From contig JAIRKB010000161.1 of assembly GCA_031260385.1 (NCBI GenBank), positions 1 to 7,387 on the forward strand: 7,387 nt of DNA. Reading direction: 5' to 3'. The translations under genes were made by a program, and so were the position numbers. Origin of the DNA: Propionibacteriaceae bacterium. Lineage in GTDB: Bacteria > Actinomycetota > Actinomycetes > Propionibacteriales > Propionibacteriaceae. Shown in pieces: positions 6,299-7,387 of the stretch. The notes beneath the pieces are model-generated. The model saw nothing but the letters and a program-made list of their open reading frames with translations. It ran no database searches and was not told the origin of the DNA. How positions within the stretch are numbered: position 1 is the first letter of the stretch; each line of letters opens with the position of its first letter.

Positions 6299-6318
6299 GA
6301 GACCAGGCCGCCGAGTAA
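6278..6318 (+). pseudogene. Displaced 3' end of the acyltransferase gene
   Basis: Reading from TGG at 6280 in the frame used by the acyltransferase gives W-I-E-Y-Q-V-R-D-Q-A-A-E and then TAA (6316-6318). The intact gene ends W-I-E-Y-Q-V-T-A-A. Upstream in this frame a TGA stands at 6259-6261 and there is no start, so the stretch is not a gene by itself. It fits the original C-terminus of the acyltransferase, cut off by insertion of the hipBA unit. Chance extension of a short repeat is the alternative. Confidence 0.5.
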
Positions 6319-6491
6319 TTCCCGCCACCCCCGGAGAGGCAACCCAGTTTGCCTTACGCGGTCAGATATCATATCCTGGTAGATTGTGTTAGGGAATGGG
6401 GAATCATTTCTAGCCAAAATAGCAGCAATTGATGTGCCTAGAAGCCTGATCGCCCTCGCCCAATTTGGGGCGCGGAACCGGTCAAGCGTAT
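6319..6491. other. AT-rich gene-free stretch upstream of the small unknown gene
   Basis: Together with the hipBA promoter and right repeat this makes 328 bases (6178-6505) without a convincing gene. The centre is strikingly AT-rich: 6361-6420 has 23 of 60 G+C, against about 60-68% in neighbouring genes. It includes a small inverted repeat GATAT-C-ATATC (6365-6375). A minus-strand frame (6648-6217) is open through it but lacks a supported start and is antisense to the downstream gene. I see no tRNA, clear terminator or strong promoter pair. Confidence 0.5.
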
Positions 6492-6497
6492 AAGGAG
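6492..6497 (+). promoter_or_regulatory. Ribosome binding site that sets the start at 6506
   Basis: AAGGAG ends 8 bases before ATG at 6506-6508. An in-frame GTG at 6497 overlaps this site and therefore is not the likely start. TATAAG at 6489-6494 resembles a -10 box but would place transcription start downstream of the binding site. Confidence 0.75.
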
Positions 6498-6505
6498 TGT
6501 TTATT

Positions 6506-6910
6506 ATGGAGGGTACGGTGACGAGGCCGGTCGCGAAGGCGACCCTGTTTGACTCTAAACAGGAAAATGGAGAAGGCGCCCTAGTCGCGGCTGCTCTGCT
6601 CGCGACGGAAACTGGCAGAGATGACGCCCCCCGCCTCTGCGTCTTCAAGAATTATCGAGCCGGTCAAGACAACCCGTCTTGGGATCTGACCGACTACGCC
6701 GTGTCGATGGAACTCAGCTTCGACGGCACTGCTGACCTCGCCCACGGTCTAGGCGTCGAAGTCAACGACCTGCTGAGCGTGATCGTCGAATGTGTCGGCG
6801 GCAAGCGCCACGCCATGGAAGGCATCATCGCCTTATGTCGCTCCCTAGAGGTCCCCTTCTCCACCCGCCAACTCGACGCCCGAGGCGCCGAAATGGTCCC
6901 CGCCGCCTAA
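6506..6910 (+). CDS. Small protein of unknown function, 134 residues
   Basis: I do not recognise this family. The protein has no signal peptide or membrane segment and is mildly acidic, so it is probably cytoplasmic. Residues 43-50 (RLCVFKNY) and 64-72 (YAVSMELSF) look like strands; 74-96 and 101-114 look like helices around a GGKRHAMEGI turn (98-107). Cysteines stand at 45, 96 and 111 without a metal-site spacing. It is supported as a real gene by a good ribosome binding site, strongly GC-rich third positions through most of its length, and its tight convergent ending 16 bases from the next gene. The first 25 codons are less GC-biased and include a 7-bp inverted repeat (6544-6563). If the hipBA unit is an insertion, this gene was formerly the direct downstream neighbour of the acyltransferase gene. 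Confidence 0.7.
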   Translation: MEGTVTRPVAKATLFDSKQENGEGALVAAALLATETGRDDAPRLCVFKNYRAGQDNPSWDLTDYAVSMELSFDGTADLAHGLGVEVNDLLSVIVECVGGKRHAMEGIIALCRSLEVPFSTRQLDARGAEMVPAA

Positions 6911-6926
6911 ACGCCTAAATACGCCA

Positions 6927-7387
6927 CTAATACAAGTCACCGAAGGTGATGACGATGTTGGCTGGGTCGGTGAGGTCTATTGAGACGCCATAAATCGTGT
7001 CGTCGAACTCATGGGATTTTCCGGCTCGGTCTTTGATGGTGGTTTGGATTCTCAGATAGCTCTCGGCTTGGACTTCCAGCGGCTTGCCATAGGGTTGAAG
7101 CCATTGCAGGTCCTTCCAATCACCGGTGGTCACGACTCGTTGGATGGTGGCGGGGTCGGGCATCGCCCCACCCGGCATGACGATCGGCGAAAAACCGCAT
7201 TGGGGAATATCTAGGTCTTTGAGGGCCAAGCAGTTGTCAAAAGCCTTTTGGGTGGCTTTAGTTAGGGTCTCGGGGGCAGTGGAGGCTAAGACCACTTGAT
7301 CCCAACTGACGTCGTCCGTGCTCGCCCAGTTTGTCACCGTGATCCGAGCCTTACCCTTGAGCTCGAAGAAGGGGTGGGTGATAGCGA
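6927..7387 (-). CDS. C-terminal part of a probable exported protein, 5' end beyond the window
   Basis: The frame is open from the right window edge to a TAG at 6929-6927, 152 residues; a GTG at 7337 occurs in it, but the reading continues upstream without a stop (AITHPFFELKGKARITV just before NWAS), so the gene very likely starts outside. It alternates beta-strand-like stretches, such as ESYLRIQTTIKD and GVSIDLTD-PANIVITF at the end. A CLALKDLDIPQC segment has two Cys 11 residues apart. This pattern resembles the extracytoplasmic C-terminal domains of actinobacterial membrane-anchored proteins of unknown function, where a Cys pair in this place forms a disulfide; that comparison is from memory. 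It faces the small unknown gene tail to tail. Confidence 0.72.
   Translation of the reverse strand, partial: AITHPFFELKGKARITVTNWASTDDVSWDQVVLASTAPETLTKATQKAFDNCLALKDLDIPQCGFSPIVMPGGAMPDPATIQRVVTTGDWKDLQWLQPYGKPLEVQAESYLRIQTTIKDRAGKSHEFDDTIYGVSIDLTDPANIVITFGDLY

Noticed and set aside
6465..6494. TTGGGG and TATAAG, 18 bases apart, as promoter for the small unknown gene
   Set aside because: Transcription would start after the ribosome binding site at 6492-6497, contradicting the otherwise good translation signal.
6217..6648. Minus-strand open frame of 143 codons ending just upstream of hipB
   Set aside because: Its first third is antisense to the better supported gene at 6506-6910, no ribosome binding site was seen for its start, and it runs through the hipBA promoter and the repeat. 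A gene remnant in 6217-6470 cannot be excluded and is raised as a finding.
6937..6949. Small hairpin TCACC-GAA-GGTGA between the convergent genes as a terminator
   Set aside because: Only a 5-bp stem, no following T-run on either strand, and it lies within coding sequence.
1..7387. CRISPR array, tRNA or rRNA genes
   Set aside because: No regularly spaced repeats and no cloverleaf or rRNA-like sequence were recognised on either strand.

Overview
The window is high-GC, gene-dense DNA with actinobacterial character: GC-rich third codon positions, GTG starts, tight operons, a secreted cell-wall enzyme with a long Pro-Thr-Ser linker, and lipid genes of a Gram-positive type. I infer an actinomycete-class bacterium (Actinomycetota); I cannot name the genus from the sequence.

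Layout. (1) Positions 1-1357, minus strand: an ABC-2 type exporter, with the ATPase gene followed by an 8-bp overlap with the permease gene, which runs off the left edge. (2) A divergent promoter region, 1358-1516. (3) 1517-2614, plus strand: a secreted protein with a coiled coil, a Pro-rich linker and a lysozyme-like (transglycosylase-type) domain. (4) 2702-4659, plus strand: a two-gene unit (overlap of one base) of an MGDG-synthase-like GT28 glycosyltransferase and a PlsC-type acyltransferase, probably making membrane glycolipid or its precursors. (5) 4646-6177, minus strand: a complete hipB-hipA toxin-antitoxin module (4-bp overlap) with a perfect 14-bp palindrome over its probable -10 box. 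(6) 6178-6505: a regulatory and otherwise gene-free stretch with a strongly AT-rich centre. (7) 6506-6910, plus strand: an unrecognised 134-residue protein. (8) 6927 to the right edge, minus strand: the C-terminal part of a probable exported protein.

The most interesting observation is an exact 21-bp direct repeat (4628-4648 and 6278-6298) that brackets the hipBA module, with a period of 1650 bp. The left copy is the 3' end of the acyltransferase gene. The right copy, read in the same frame, encodes the same WIEYQV and then six more residues and a stop, so it looks like a displaced original 3' end of that gene. This is the signature of site-specific insertion into a gene's 3' end, yet the 1.65-kb unit has no recombinase: it appears to be a minimal element carrying only a toxin-antitoxin pair. 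The sequence evidence for the repeat is direct; the mobility is inference.
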